Below, one piece after another: positions 1 through 14,410 of a stretch of DNA of 64,000 nucleotides (position 1 is the first letter of the stretch; every line of letters starts with the position of its first letter). The stretch covers positions 124,001 through 188,000 of the forward strand of contig PUFA01000539.1 in the NCBI GenBank assembly GCA_003508835.1. Direction: 5' to 3'. The position numbers were made by a program, and so were the translations under genes. The notes beneath the pieces were generated by a model. That model was not told the DNA's origin. It did no database searches and saw nothing but the letters and a program-made list of their open reading frames with translations. Origin of the DNA: Eonycteris spelaea (lineage: Eukaryota; Chordata; Mammalia; Chiroptera; Pteropodidae).

Positions 1-2786
1 TACCTCAATGTAAGTGGAATCGACTCACCAATCAAAAGTCACAGAGTGGCTACATGGATTAAAAAACAAGGCCTAACTATGTGATGCCTGCAGGAGACTC
101 ATCTGAGCTCTAAAGGCAAACATAGGCTCAAAGCAAAATGGTGGAAGATGATAGTAGCCAACAGACAAAACAGACTTCAGCCAAAAAAGGTAATAGGAGC
201 CAAAGAAGGACATTATATAATGATAAAGGGAATGATTCATCAGCAACACATAACATTTATCAGTGTGTACATAAGCAGCATAAGAGCACCAAAATATATA
301 AAGCAACTATTAACAGAACTAAAAGGAGAAATTCACAGCAAGACAATAATAGTAGGGAGACATTAACACCCCACTCAATAAAATGAGTATAAAAGGAAAG
401 TACCTAAACAAAATATATGCCATATGTGACAAACCCACAGCTTGTGTCATACTCAACAATAAACTGAAAGCTTTTCCTCTAAGATCAGGAACAAGACAAG
501 GATGCCCATTCTCACCACTTTTATTCAACATAGTATGGGAAGTTCTGGCTAGGGCAGTCAGGCAAGAAATAGAAATAAAAGGCATTCAAATTGGAAAGGA
601 AGAAGTAAAACTCATCATTTGCAGATGACATAATTTTACATATGGAAAACCCTAAAAGAACTCCACACACAAAAAAAAACTATTAGAAATAATAAACAAA
701 TACAGTAAAGTTGCAAGATGTCAAATCAGTATACAAAAATCTGTTGTTTCTATACACTAACGTGAAAAAATTAGACAAATTAAGAAAACAAACCCATTTA
801 CAACTGTATCAAAAAGAATAAAATGCCTAGGAATAAATTTAACCAAGAGGCTGAAAGACCTGTACACTGAAAACTATAACACATTGTTGAAAGAAATTGA
901 GGAAGACACAAAGAAATGACAAGCTATTTAGTGCTCATGAATTGGAAGAATTAACATTGTTAAAATGTCCATATTACCTAGAGCAGTCTACAGATTCAAT
1001 ACAATCTCTATCAATGGCATTTTTCACCGAAATAGAACAAAAAATTCTAAAGTATTATGGAACTATGAAAGACCTTGAATAGCCAAAGCAATCCTGAGAT
1101 AAAAAGAACAAAGCCAGAGGTATCACACTCCCTGACTTCAAACTATACTTCAAAGCTACAGTAAACAAGAGCGTGGTATCAACAGAAAAAGAGACACAGT
1201 GATCAGTGGAATAGAATTGAGAGCCCAGAAATAAACCCACACTGTATATATGGACAACTAATTTACAACAAAGGAGTAAAGAACATACAATGGAGAAAGC
1301 AAAGTCTCTTCAATAAATGGTGTTAACTTGAACATGACCCCAAACTATAAAATACATAGAAGAAAACATTGGTCTTGACATTGGTCTCAGTAATATTTTT
1401 GTAGGTTTGACTACAATAGCAGGGAAACAAAAGCAAAAAAAATGAGGCTACATCAAACAAAAGCTTCTGTGCGCAGCAAAGGAAACCATCAATAAAATGA
1501 AAAGGCAACCTAGTGAATGGGAAAAGATAATTTGCAAATTATACATCCAATAAGAGGTTAATATCCCAAATATATAAAGAACTCATACATGTCAACAACA
1601 ATTAAAAAAAAACTTGATTAAAAAATGGGCAGAGGATCTGAAATAGACATTTTTCAAAGAAGACATATAGATGTCCAACAGGCAAGTTAAAAGATACTCA
1701 ATACTACCAATTACTGGGAAATGAAAAGCATAATGTGATATCACCTCACACCTGTTCGATGCCTATCATCAAAATGTGACAAGAAATAATAAGTGTTGGA
1801 GAGGATGCAGAGAAAAGGGAACCTTCAGACACTGTTGGAATGTAAGTTGGTATAGCCATTATGGAAAACAATATGGAAGTTCCTCAAAAAAATTAAGAAT
1901 AGAACCAGCAAATCCACTTCTGGATATTTATCTGAAGAAATCCAAAACACAAATTCAAAAAGATATATGCACCCCTATTTTCATTGAAACATTGTTTACA
2001 ATAGCCAGCATATGGAGGCAACCTAAATACCCATCGATGGAGGAATGGAGAAAGAAGATACGATACATACACACAATGGAGTATTACTTGGTCATAAAAA
2101 AGGAATGAAAGCTTGCCATTTGCAACAACATGGGTGGACCTAGAGGGTATTATGTTAAGTGAAATAAGTCAGAGAAAGACAAATACCACATGATTTCATT
2201 AATGTGGAAGCTAAAAAACAAAATAAATGAGCAAGCAAAACAGAAACTCAGGTATAGAGAACAAACTGATGGATGCTAGATGGGAGGTTTGGAGAGATGG
2301 GCGAAGAGATTAAGAAGTACAAATTGCCCATTAGAAAAACAGTCACAGGATGTAAAGTATAGCATAGTCAATAATGTTGTAATAACTATGTATGGTGTCA
2401 GATAGGTACTAGACTTATGGGGTGATCCCTTTGTAAGGTATATAAATGTCTAATTAATCTACAGCCATGCTACCCTGAACGAGTCTGATCCCATCTGATC
2501 TTGGAAGCTAAGACCAGATGGGAGACCACCTAGGAAGACCAGGTGGGATGGGAGACCACCTAGGAAGACCAGGCGCTGTGGTTGTAAAAAATTTAAAAAA
2601 AAAGAAGGGAGTGTAAGCTGACAAGGTCCTTGCAATCTGTGAGGTCAACTGAGGTTGCCTCGCCTAAAAAAAATAAAGAAAAAGGAAGAAAAAAAAAATT
2701 AAAGTTCATTAAAAAAATAAATGTCTAATCACTATGATATACACCTGAAACTAATATAATGTATGTCAACTGTATTTGAAAAGAAA
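1..2786 (+). mobile_element. L1 LINE, 3' part (ORF2 C-terminal region and 3' UTR), degenerate
   Basis: The stretch reads as L1 ORF2 (reverse transcriptase and C-terminal region) broken by many stops and frameshifts. The longest clean piece is 1776-2108, which has the typical L1 C-terminal pattern (GTFRHCWNVSW, then MEEWRKKIRYIHTMEYY). The 3' UTR follows to about 2786 and ends in the usual L1 motif around 'acacctgaaactaatataat'. It lies in the sense orientation in the intron upstream of the last PRRG1 exon. It is interrupted at 2455-2716 by a 5S-derived SINE. No function is expected. Confidence 0.9.
2455..2716 (+). mobile_element. 5S rRNA-derived SINE inserted in the L1
   Basis: From about 2458 the sequence follows 5S ribosomal RNA: 'ctacagccatgctaccctgaac', then 'gaagctaaga' in the A-box area and 'gatgggagaccacctagga' in the C-box area. 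The C-box segment occurs twice in tandem (about 2517-2545 and 2547-2575). After the 5S part come an A-rich stretch, a roughly 55-base unrelated body (about 2611-2665) and a long A-rich tail. The insert is bracketed by the 13-base direct repeat ATAAATGTCTAAT at 2442-2454 and 2717-2729, and removing it restores a continuous L1 3' UTR. It is therefore a true retroposed copy. 5S-derived SINEs are known in fruit bats and a few other mammals. Confidence 0.85.
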
Positions 2787-3038
2787 ATTATTTCTATAAG
2801 GGAAAAATGTCATAGCTGAAAATATTACTAACTCAAGTCTTTAAAAAAATTTGTGTTCCGACTCTTTTAGGAAGGCTCCAGAGTGGGCACCATAATTTAC
2901 TTGTAATTTTTTTTGTTGTGAAAAATATAGGCTGTAGGTTGTTTAAACCAACAAATCTGGTTTGGGGATTTTGTTCATTATGTTGATAGAATCCAGACAT
3001 TTGTTCATATGATATTTTACATCTTTTGATCATACTGA

Positions 3039-3554
<516 letters not shown>

Positions 3555-5753
3555 AACTGCAGACTTCTTTCTACTGTAATTGTTTTTAAAATACTAATGA
3601 AAGAACTTTCTAGCACTTTACCACTACATAACTGTGCATTGACTTATTGGACTCTGACAGCATACCACTTCACATTTTCTGATATGTTTCATTAATTTTG
3701 TTTCATTATGCTCATTTTTGCTAATGGAAATACATGAAGAGGGAAAAAACAGTGGAGGTCTTCATGTAATTTGATGAGTTATACATATATGTGTGTATGT
3801 GTATATATGTATTCATGTATATATACATACATGGCATGTGTGTGTACATCAACCCAGCATATGTGCAACTGTCTTAAAAAGCCATTAACTTCTGTTTGAA
3901 TCACCTATAAAGAGAACATTATTCACCAAAACTAGGGGGAAAAAAAGGCACCAACATTTTGTGTAATAGATAGCAATATGCTGTTAAACTTTGAAAAGGT
4001 GAATTTAGCATGTTTTCTAATTCTTACTGGCTTTTGTTAACATCTTTCTTCATCTCCTTAAAACGAAACAAAAGTGCATATAGTCCATCTTGATTTTAGA
4101 AACATCTCGGAAAGAGACAGAGGGAAGGCACAGTAAATAACTTGCCTTTAGTGTATAGCAAGAAAATCATCAGTCATTAGTGGCATTTGGCTAGTTTTGT
4201 AGGAGAAATTTTTTGTTGAGTGCCTCCCCTCCCCAAATTAAACAGCATTTGCTTATTATCTTTGAATGTCTTATGCTATCTGTATTAACATCTTGGTGGA
4301 GAGGATTTCCTGGCAACAGAATAATTTCTAAAGTAGATGTATGTGTTAATAATAGGGAACAGATAAAGAGTTCTCCTTTGCTCATTGGTGACAATAATTA
4401 TTTTCTTCTCACTGTTTCATGGTCTTTTATTCTATTGTTTATTCCCTCACTCACCACCACAGAATCTTTGAGCACCTAAGAATTTAGCTAAAATTCTTGA
4501 AATTATTTTCCTAATGTTTTTATATAGATTAAATCTTTGCCTCAAGATAATTAGGAGGCAATTTGCCATTAAATTAAGAACTGTGATTTTTATATTGCTC
4601 TCCAGTTGGTGAGGAAGATTGCAAAGTCTGTTGTGCCAGGTGCACAATAAATCTAGTTATATTAGCTTCACACAGATCTCATTATGTTGCTATTTCATTT
4701 TTGTATTTTCATCAGATTTTTTTTAACTACAGGATTTGTACTTTTCCCTTGGAACAGAGGGAACAGGCAGTGAACGACCTGCCAACATAAACTGCTCAGA
4801 AAGAAAAAGTAAGACAGTTGTTTTCGTATGAAGTTCCATAATATAGGCACTGATGGAAAATTCATTACATCAGTCAGGAAATGTGTCTGCCACTCCCAAG
4901 CCTTCTTAGTGTTGGATAAAATGGTTGATGAGGCAGACAGAATGCAGATTTCAGAAGTGTCATACTGTGCTGCCTCCACCTCTATCCCCACTGACCCCTT
5001 CCCCAATCTTGCCCTAGAACCCAAAGAAGGGAAACACTGGGAGAATCCTGAACTAGAGTCAGATGATGTGAATTCTAATCCATTCTGCAACATAATTGCT
5101 ATGGTACCTGGGGAAGACCATACCTGACCCTCAAATTACTGAATCCTGAAACAGTGATAAGATCATTTGTCCTGCCCATCTCCAGTGCTTTCAAAAAGGA
5201 TCTAATGAGATGGCGTACGTGAAAGTAATGTGTAAGATGTGAAGTCATCTAAGTATACGGTCATAGCATTGTTCTTATATTGCTTAAAGAAGAGTTTTCT
5301 TCCTGTTTCCCTAAAACCTATTAGAGTTTTCACATAGTGAGAAATAGAGTAGTCTGCTCCATAATTGGCTAACATGTTCCTAATCTGACGTTGTGGGTTA
5401 TTAAAGTTCTGTCATTCTCTGCTCTCTACCAACTTAAAGATAACACCATCTTAGCACAAACAGGATTAAGCAAAATATTAGAAAGGGAACTAAGATGTGT
5501 ATATTTAGTTAGGTTTTGTAGCTTTCATGAGCTAAAAATGAATCTCTTGACCTTGGTCTTTGCATAAGTGGTTTTGAATTCGGCCGCGGCTACATGGTGA
5601 TCATTGCTCCAATTAAAGCTAAAAGTATGACTGTTTGATCCAATGACTTGTGTATGTGTATGTGTGTGGTTATTTTGGTTTATTTTGAAATGAAAAGTAA
5701 GGCTCCTTCTGTGCGAATTTTTTAGGTCTTTAGTATCAGGCCTTAGATTAAAC

Positions 5754-6145
5754 CAGCAGTTTTCAAAAATGTGGCCCATGAACCCATGGGAGTCCTTGAG
5801 AGCCTTTCCATGAGATCAAAACTATTTTCATAATAATACAAAGATATTATTTGTTTTTTTCACTCTCTTGAAAAGGAATTGGAAATGTAAAATGATGCCA
5901 TCTTCCTACAGATCTTTTTTCTGTTTTAAAAAAATATTTTTAAAAATTTTAAATCTTATGTTAGCATGTAATGGACTTTTTAATTTTTGAATAGATAAAT
6001 ACTTTAAAATTTTCAATTTTATTTTCTAATATGGTGAATACTAATAGATGTCAACACCATAAATAAAAGCTCTTTGGTGTCCACGGTCCCCAGTAAATTT
6101 TAAGAGTATGAAGGTGTCTGGAGACCAAAAGTTTGAAAATCACAG
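5754..6145. mobile_element. Old hAT DNA transposon remnant in the PRRG1 3' UTR
   Basis: The ends are inverted: CAGCAGTTTTCAAAAATGTG at the left and a complementary-type end 'aaagtttgaaaatcacag' at the right. The 8-base flanks are gattaaac (5746-5753) and gattagac (6146-6153), matching at 7 of 8 positions, as expected for a hAT target duplication. The interior ('gatcaaaactattttcataataata') is the familiar mammalian hAT interior of the Zaphod/Charlie kind. No coding capacity. The exact family name is uncertain. Confidence 0.75.
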
Positions 6146-7118
6146 GATTAGACAAAGGAGCAGAATGTTTTATTATTAAGTATATATTCTTGCAGCTTTA
6201 TATTTTAAATTCCTGATATTGGAATTAATGCTGCCTCTTAGAGATACCTGAATTGCAGTATAATAAGGAATGTTGGTCCTTGAAACAAAAGCCAAATACT
6301 TAAACTTATCAATGACTACAGCTTTTTAGAGTGTTGGTCAAATAAAATGCTCTACTTCATTGTGATAACTGGTATCAGCCATAGGTCTGGCATCATTTTT
6401 GTCATGATACCAGAATAAACAAAATACCACTTTCTTCAAGAAGCATTCTCTTAGGTTTGTTTGGTTTGGTTGGATTTTGGTTGGGGTTTTACATTTTTAA
6501 ATACCCTTTTGCTATCCTATCTGGCTTTATAAATCAAGTTTCTTAACATTGTTATAATTAAAGGGGCTGTCTGGAATAATATATTTTTTTATGCTTTTGC
6601 CTTTCTTACCTGAATGATAATACATTCACCTTTGATCATTTTTAATAAAGTTTTATTTTTGCAAATATATTTAGTACCTTTCTTAAGCAGTAACTAAATT
6701 GAATCAACTAATTTGCATTTAAATGAAAGAATGGCTTAATGGTCGTCTGGTGGAATAGTTTCCAAACCTCCACATGCCGTGGCTGTGTCTGGAATCCTAG
6801 AAATGGCACTTTCTGCCTCCCTGCTTTGAATGTCACAATGAAATATATCTGTTCAAAGTAAATTAAATGATTTCTTCTTTTCCTTTTAATCAGTACAAAT
6901 ACAGATGCTTGATTTGTTTGATTTGTTGTTAATGATGATTTGATGATTGATGATCTGATACTATAACTGTGGAGATAGCTTTAACTTGGTTCTATGTAAA
7001 TAGCATGTATTTTGTTTCACATTTTTAAACACTTGTTTACATTTAAATTATGGTATTTAACTTTTTATGTTTATACTGGGTAAGGTTTTTCTTATGTTTC
7101 TATGTTTTTGGTATGCTA

Positions 7119-7124
7119 AATAAA
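7119..7124 (+). terminator. PRRG1: Poly(A) signal AATAAA, likely distal end of PRRG1 mRNA
   Basis: Perfect hexamer in an AT-rich 3' UTR, with a GT-rich run 85 bases downstream (7210-7230). Assignment to PRRG1 rests on position and strand only. Confidence 0.6.
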
Positions 7125-9290
7125 GCTATTTTTTAAATCCAACAGATTTCTTCTACTGTATGTTAATTATATTATGATTAGGTGACAAACATGCTGCATA
7201 AGCTCTTATTGTGTGTGTGTGTGTGTGTGTTTTAACTAGGTACAATTGTTTCTTTTTTTCTTACAAACTTAGGGAATATTGCTCAGTTAAGGAATCAGAA
7301 ATTATCTGATGAAAACCTCAGGGTGTTGTTCTCAGCAAGAAAGAAATTTCTGTAGTACTTTTGAATGATGCTGACATAATACAAGTTGGGAACACTTGCT
7401 CCAAAGGGATCGACTGAGCTCCCTTCTATAGTGTATTCTGTCAAGTACTGGTAATAGTGTTGTCTGAAGATACCAAGGAGCTGTTTTTTTTTCATCAGCA
7501 TAACAGCTTGCATTTGACATTTAGAAGATGAGAAAGGAAAGCACAAGATAGAAACACTTGTGACCACAGGGCAGCTTCTTATGTGTAGTTACCTCAAAAA
7601 CTAAAAGCTGATGTGACATTAATCAAGCATATGTAAATATAACTTGATCTTTATGGTTTAAAAAATTAAAATTATTTAATTTTAAGTCTTAAGTATCCAT
7701 TTTATAAACATGTCCCCAGAGTTGTCCAAAATATCATAATAAGGTACTTTAAAAATATATAGTGATTTCTAAAACTTATATAAATTTGAGATTAAGACAT
7801 CCATGAAACCCAATGCCTAGATCAAGACATTTCCAGCACCCCAAGAAGGCTCCCTCATACCCACCTCCTTAAAGATAACACTATTCTCACATCTTTATAA
7901 CAGCTAAATTTTTAAAATTTCATACTTGGTTGGACTTTTCTTTTTCCTTTTTTAAATTCTTAAGGTATTTCAGAAAAATTCAAGTTAGAAGGTCCAGAGC
8001 TACTCTTCTATGTCTTGGCCCACCTTAAAATCACTGATTAGTTCTCTCTCAGCCTTTTTGTACATACCGGAAGCTCTTTGAGGACAAGACTTATGTTTAA
8101 TCCTTTTAACTCCCTTACCCAAATATGTCAAATACCTAAAAGTGAGGGCTTTTTAAAAAAGGATTGACTGTGAATTGACCAATACATCAGTAGCTGACCA
8201 GCTAGTTTCCTTAGTGCTTCTCTTTCTGCTGTAATTCTTACCACCTGCTATTTCCTTAAACTTTGTATGACATTTTGTTCTCAATAATTTATTTTGTCAA
8301 CTTTTATGATTTTTTTAGACTTCAAAACTCAGAATAATCTGATCCCACAGGCTTATCTAACCTTATTTCCTTCCATAGCTTAGTTGGTAGATTTTTACAA
8401 AGTGCTTACCTTATGTGAGACACTAAAGGGATTAGAACATAATGGTGCCTATAGCCCTTGTCCCTGGGGATTTTACAATCAGGTTAAGCCTGGGATAACC
8501 TAATCTAATTTAGTGTAACCCTAATTCCACTCCAACTCAATTTTTTTTTTGCCCAAAGTCCTATGGTATTTATAAGTCATATATATCAGTCTGTGTTGTG
8601 ATTTTTATAAGTTTTAGCAATAGAATTCTACTTTCAAAACATTTTTCATAGATCTCTAATCTATTAAGCAGATGAGATCATTCTGGTTGATTACAGAAGT
8701 GAGAAGCTTGGAACCTCACCATCTATGACCTTTCAAGTCAACCCCCCTTAGTCCAAATCGCCTCCACAAACAATTTAATGAACATAATTGGAAAACCACT
8801 GTAATATATCTATTGATGTCCAATTTCACAATCCATATAAAAAATGCTACAGAATCTCCTCCACTAACAGAATGCTTAGAGTTGAAATTGCTCTTTTTAG
8901 TCCAATTGTGCCTAACTCACAAGTACACCATACTGGCCACCAACATACACTAATAAAATTATGTTTGAGGAGAGAACCATGGGATGTTAATAGTTCTGAT
9001 TCTTTGTTTACATCATTTCCATCATCACCATACTTCTTGCTATATTTTCAATACTCAGATCTTTTAAATGTATAGGAAATGGTTTAATATATTCATAAAC
9101 CATATTTAAAAGTAAGCATACAGTGATGTCACTTAAAATAGTGTGGAATACGGAATTACAAAAGCATGTTATTCCACAAAAGCAGCAAATAAACTGGCAA
9201 AACTGTCAGAATCAACTTCATCAGAACTCTGAAAACTAAAGTTTATAATAACCAGGCAAGAAAAAAAAAACCTTTAACTTACTTTGGCCT
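7125..9290. other. Intergenic, no gene seen
   Basis: Holds a (GT)n microsatellite at 7210-7230. The remainder is AT-rich and has no open frame that looks coding on either strand, and no repeat family could be named with confidence. Confidence 0.6.
7210..7230. repeat. (GT)n microsatellite
   Basis: About ten uninterrupted GT units. Confidence 0.9.
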
Positions 9291-11205
9291 TATCCATTGT
9301 TTCCTTCTCAGTAGCATTCTTGGAAGACAATGGCCCACATTCCAGGTATAAATTTCTAGTAGTAGAGGCAACAAAGGCAACCTTAGTCTCAAAGAATTGA
9401 GGTTCGTTGTTTAGCAGTGTATTTTGGCTTTCTGAAGTACCAGCTGAAAGGGCTTGCCTTTATTTTGCCTTACTTGGAACTCACCCAAGTTGGCAGCAAC
9501 TACATTGTTGGGGGAGCTGTTTTCCAAAATAATATAAATGCATCAGCTGCTACCAACTAGACAAGGGTTAACAGCTGGGGTAAATAACAGACAAACTGAA
9601 AAGCTTAGGAAGAAATGATGGAGAATTAAGAGAGAAGGGAATTTGAAAAGCTCCCACATAGTCTTAGGAATTGTGAAGGCCAAGCACACATCCAGAGCTG
9701 AGTGCATGCTCTAAAATCTGAGAAGGCTCTAAACTCTCACCTTCGTCTGAACTTTATGTTCCCCACAAACAGGAAGAAAAGGTTATAGTAGAGTTTTGTA
9801 TTGCCTGGCTGGAAGTTAAAGGTTTGCCCCAATACACAGAGCTTATTTGCAAAAACTAGGATACCATTTGGGGTGGGGGTGAGTTTTAGTCTAAGAAACT
9901 ATGTCAAATCACTAGCTAACCACTACAATAATAAAAACAAAACCTCAGTGGTCACACATGACAATACAGACTACAAAATGAGTTTAAAAAGTCACTAAAA
10001 CAACAATTAGAACAAATAGCAGAAACTCTGAGAAGAGAGAATCTGATTTCTAGAGTTGCCATTCTATAATTTTAATAAATAGGCTCACATACTGCTTGAT
10101 ACCCAGCCCTGATCACATAGGAAATCTGACCAGAGAACCCAGGTAACCACAGAGCCCACCCTATAGCCTTCACTTAGGCAGAGAACCATGCCAGAAGTCC
10201 TATTCAACTATCCAAAGAATCCCAAATAGGTTGAATCTGAACAGGGCTACAATGAGACATGTTATAATTAAATTGCCAAAAGTCAAAGACAAATAATTTT
10301 GAAAGCAGTAAGAGAAAAGAGAGAAGTTACATACAAGGATATCCCCATAAGACCATGGGCAGATTTCTCAACAGAAACATTTCAGGCTAGGAGCAAATGG
10401 GATGATATATTCAAAATATTGGGAGTGGGGGAAACTCAGTCAAGAAGTCTATACCCAGCAAAGCTGTCCTTCAGAAATGAAGGCGGGGTAAAAAATAAAA
10501 AATAAAAAAACTTTCCTGAATAAAAAAAAAAAGCTGAGAGAGTTCATTAACACTAGACCTGTCTTGTAAGAAATGTTAAAGTGAGTTCTTCGAATGGAAG
10601 TAAAGGAATTCTAATAAACATCACAAAAACATAAGAAGCTGGTGTAAAACTTACTGGTGATGGTAAATATATAACCAAAGTTAGATACTATATAAACTGT
10701 AATATAAACTGTAATATCAAAAAAAATATGAGGGGGAGGAGAGGTATAAAGTTTAGGAATTCTATTGAAGGTAACTTGTTAGCAGTTTAAAATTAGATAT
10801 TACAAATTTAACGTATTTTATGTAAGCCTCATGGTAACCACAAGGGAAAAGCCTCCCATCATTACACAAAAGGACATGATAAAAAAAAGTCAACTCATAC
10901 TGATGATACCAAAAGACATCAAAACACAAAACAGCAGGTTATGAACAAACTAACAATAGATCTACAAGATAACCAGAAAACAATTAAGAAAATGGCAATA
11001 TTGAGTTCTTACCTATCAACACTTACTTTAAACATGAATTAAATTTTCCAATCAAAAGACATAGGATGACTGACTGGATTAAAAAAACAAGATTCAACAA
11101 TATGCTTCTTACAAGAGACTCACTTTAGCCTTAAAGACACACATAGAGTGAAGAGATGGAAAAAGTTATTTCAAGCAAATGGTATCCCCAAAAAAGCAGG
11201 GGTGG

Positions 11206-11206
11206 C

Positions 11207-11238
<32 letters not shown>

Positions 11239-11270
11239 AATATATATATATATATATGTATGTATGTATT
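11206..11270. repeat. (TA)n / TATG microsatellite inside L1
   Basis: Alternating TA runs, then GTATGTATGTAT. Confidence 0.9.
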
Positions 11271-14215
11271 CAGAAAAAATAGACTTTAAAAATGGTAAAA
11301 AGAGACAAAGAAGGTCATTGTAGAATGACAAAGGTATCAATCCATCAAGAAGATATAACAATTGTAAATATTTAGGCACCCAACATTGGAGCACCCAAAT
11401 ATATGAAACAAAAACTAACAGATCTTAAAGGAGAAATAAACAGCAATATAATAATAGCTTGGGACTTTAATACCCAAATCTGAACAATGACAGATCATTC
11501 AGACAGAGAATCAATAAGGAAACAACAGGTTTGAACAGCACTATAAACCAAATGAAGCTAACACATATAGAGAACATCCTATGCAACAAAGGCAGAAGAC
11601 ACATTCTTCTCAAGCATGCATAAAACATCTTATAGGATACACCATATGTTAGGCCATAAAACAAGTCTTAAATTTAAGAAAATTGAAATCATACCAAGTA
11701 TCTTCTCTGACCACAATGGTATAAAACTAGAAATTAACAAGAGGAGGAAAAGTGTAAAATTCTGATACATGGAAATTAATACTCTCCTGAACATCCAATG
11801 GATTACAGAAGAAATTAAAGGGAAGATACTTTATGCCAACAAACAGGAAAGCCTAGAAGAAATGGAAACATTCTTGCAAACATACAACCTACCATGACTT
11901 AATCAGGAAAAAAGGAAAATCTGAACAGACCAATTATTAGTAAGGAGGTTGAATTAGTAATCGAAAATCTTCCAAAGCATAAAAGCTCAGGACCATATGG
12001 CTTCACAGTTGAATTTTAGCAAATATTTAAGGGAGAATTATTGCCAATATTGACAAAAAAAATCAAAGAGGAGAGAACACTTTCAAACTCATTTTAACAA
12101 GGCCAGCATTACTCTGATACCAAAGCTGGAAGGTCACTACCAGAAAAGTAAATTACAGGCCAACATTTGTGATAAATTTAGATGCAAAATTCTCAGTAAA
12201 ATACTAGCAAACAGTATTCAGCAACACATTACAAAGAAGGTTCAACATATGTAGATCACTCAATATGATACATCGTATTAATGGAACGAAAGAAAATCAT
12301 ATCATCTCAATAGACACAGAAAAAGCATTTGACAAGATAAACATCTCTTCATGATAAAAACTTTTAATAAATTAGGTATAGAAAAAATTTACCTCAATAT
12401 AATAAAGGCCATATATGACAGGCCGACAGCTAAAATCATATGTATTGGTGAAAGGTTGAAAGCTTTCCTGTAAGATCAGGAACAAGATCAAAATGACCAC
12501 TGTCATTACTCTTATTCGACATAGTACTGAAAGTCCTAGTAGTGCAATCAGGGGGAAAAAGAAAAAGGAAGAAAAAGAAATAAATAAAAGGCATCAGAAT
12601 TGGAAAAGAAGAAATAAAATTGTCTCTATTTGTGGATGACATGATTTTATATACAGAAAAATCCTAAAGACTCCACCAAAAAACTGTTCAATCTAATAAC
12701 AAATTTCAGTAAAGTTGTAAGATACAAAATTAACATACAAAAGTACAGTAGCATTTCTATACACTATCAATGAATTATTCGAGATATAAAGAAAATGATC
12801 CCATGTGCAAAAGCATCAAAAAGAGTAAAATAGTTAGGAATAAATTTAATCAAGCAGGTGAAAGAGCTCTAAACTGAAAACTCTAAGACATTGATGAGAG
12901 AAATTAAAACAAATAAATGGAAAGTTTTCATGTGTTTATGGATTGGAAAAATTAATATTGTTAAAATGTCCATACTACCCAAAGCCATCTTTAAATTCAA
13001 TGCAATCCCTATCAAGATTCCAATGGCATTTTAAAAAAACAGAAATAGAAAAAAAAATCCTAAAATGTGTATGGAGCCACAAAAGACCCTGAATAGCCAA
13101 AGCAATCCTGAGAAAGAAAACAGGAGACATCACACTTTCTGATTTCAAACTATATTATAAGCTATAGTAATCAAAGCAGCATGGTAATAGCATAAAAACA
13201 GACATATAGGTCAATGGAACAGAATCAAGAACCCAGAAATAAACTCAAACATATATGGTCAACTAATATTTGACAAGGAGCCAAGATTAATCAATGGAGA
13301 AAAGATAGAATCTTCAATAATTGGTGCTGGAAAAATTGGATATTTGCATGCAAAAGAATGAAACTAGACCCCTATTTGTGCCACTCACGAAAAACAAACA
13401 AAGAAACAAAACTAACTGAAAGTGGAGTAAAGACTGAAATGGAAACCTGCAACCCATAAAACTACCAGAAGAAAAAAACCAAAACCATTTTCTCATGCAT
13501 AAAGGTCCTTAACAAGGGTCTTGGCAATGATTTTTTTATAAGACACTAGTGACAAAAGAAAAAAAATAAGTGGGACTAGAACTAAAACGCTTCTTCACAG
13601 CAATAGAAACAATGACTCAAACAGAAAGACAACCTATGAAATGGGGGGGGAGATATTTTGAAATCATACATCCGATAAGGAGTTAGCATTCAAAATATAA
13701 AAAGAACTCATAAAATTCAATAGTAAAAAATAACAATAATAATAGAATTTAAAATTAACAAAGGACCTGATTAGACATTTTTCTAAAAAAAGATATATGA
13801 ATGGCCAACAGGTACATGAAAAGATGTTCAACATCACTAATTATTAGGGAAGTGCAAATTAAAACCATCATGAGCTATCACTTCACTCCCATGAGAATGG
13901 CTATTATCAAAAAGACAAGAGATGGCAAGTGTTGGCAAGGATGTGGAGAGAAGGGAATACTTGAGCGCTGTTGGTGGGATTGTAAATTGGTACAGCCATT
14001 ATGGAAAATAGTAGGGAGGTTCTGCAAAAAATGAAAAACAGAACTACCATATGACCCAGTAATTTTACTTCTGGGAATATGTCTAAAGGAAATGAAAATA
14101 ATATGTCAAAGAGATATCTGCACTCTCATATTCATTGCAGTATTATTTACCAAGTCAAGGCGTGGAAACAACTTAAGTTTCCATCAGCATACAAATGGAT
14201 AAAAAAGTTAAAAAA

Positions 14216-14217
14216 GT

Positions 14218-14249
<32 letters not shown>

Positions 14250-14410
14250 ATCATAGAAATACATAAATCATATATATATCAAAGAAATATATATCATATA
14301 TATATCATATATAAATATATCATATATAAATATATATATCATATATATATGTATATATATCATATATATATGTATATATATCATATATATATGTATATAT
14401 ATATCATAGA
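14216..14410. repeat. (GA)n followed by interrupted (AT)n ladder inside L1
   Basis: GAGAGA tract at 14226-14250, then a ladder of 'atatatatcatatatatat' units of slightly different length (14270-14408). The ladder is an expanded minisatellite-like array within the L1 3' region. Confidence 0.85.

Larger units (their letters stand above)
3555..7140 (+). other. PRRG1: Probable PRRG1 3' untranslated region
   Basis: AT-rich, gene-free sequence follows the PRRG1 stop codon. A canonical AATAAA lies at 7119-7124, about 3.57 kb after the stop, in a context (gctaaataaagct) that looks like a good distal poly(A) site. Long 3' UTRs are usual for this gene. The segment holds a TG/TA-rich patch (about 3780-3845) and an old hAT insertion (5754-6145). 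The part at about 4958-5450 has a degenerate second copy at 46240-46745. The exact cleavage site is not determined. Confidence 0.65.

Noticed and set aside
3780..3845. TG/TA-rich stretch as a possible functional Z-DNA element in the PRRG1 3' UTR
   Set aside because: Short and interrupted. Ordinary simple-sequence drift explains it.
4828..5127. A 99-codon open frame in the PRRG1 3' UTR
   Set aside because: No recognisable domain. The related sequence at 46240-46745 does not keep the frame, and the region is explained as 3' UTR.
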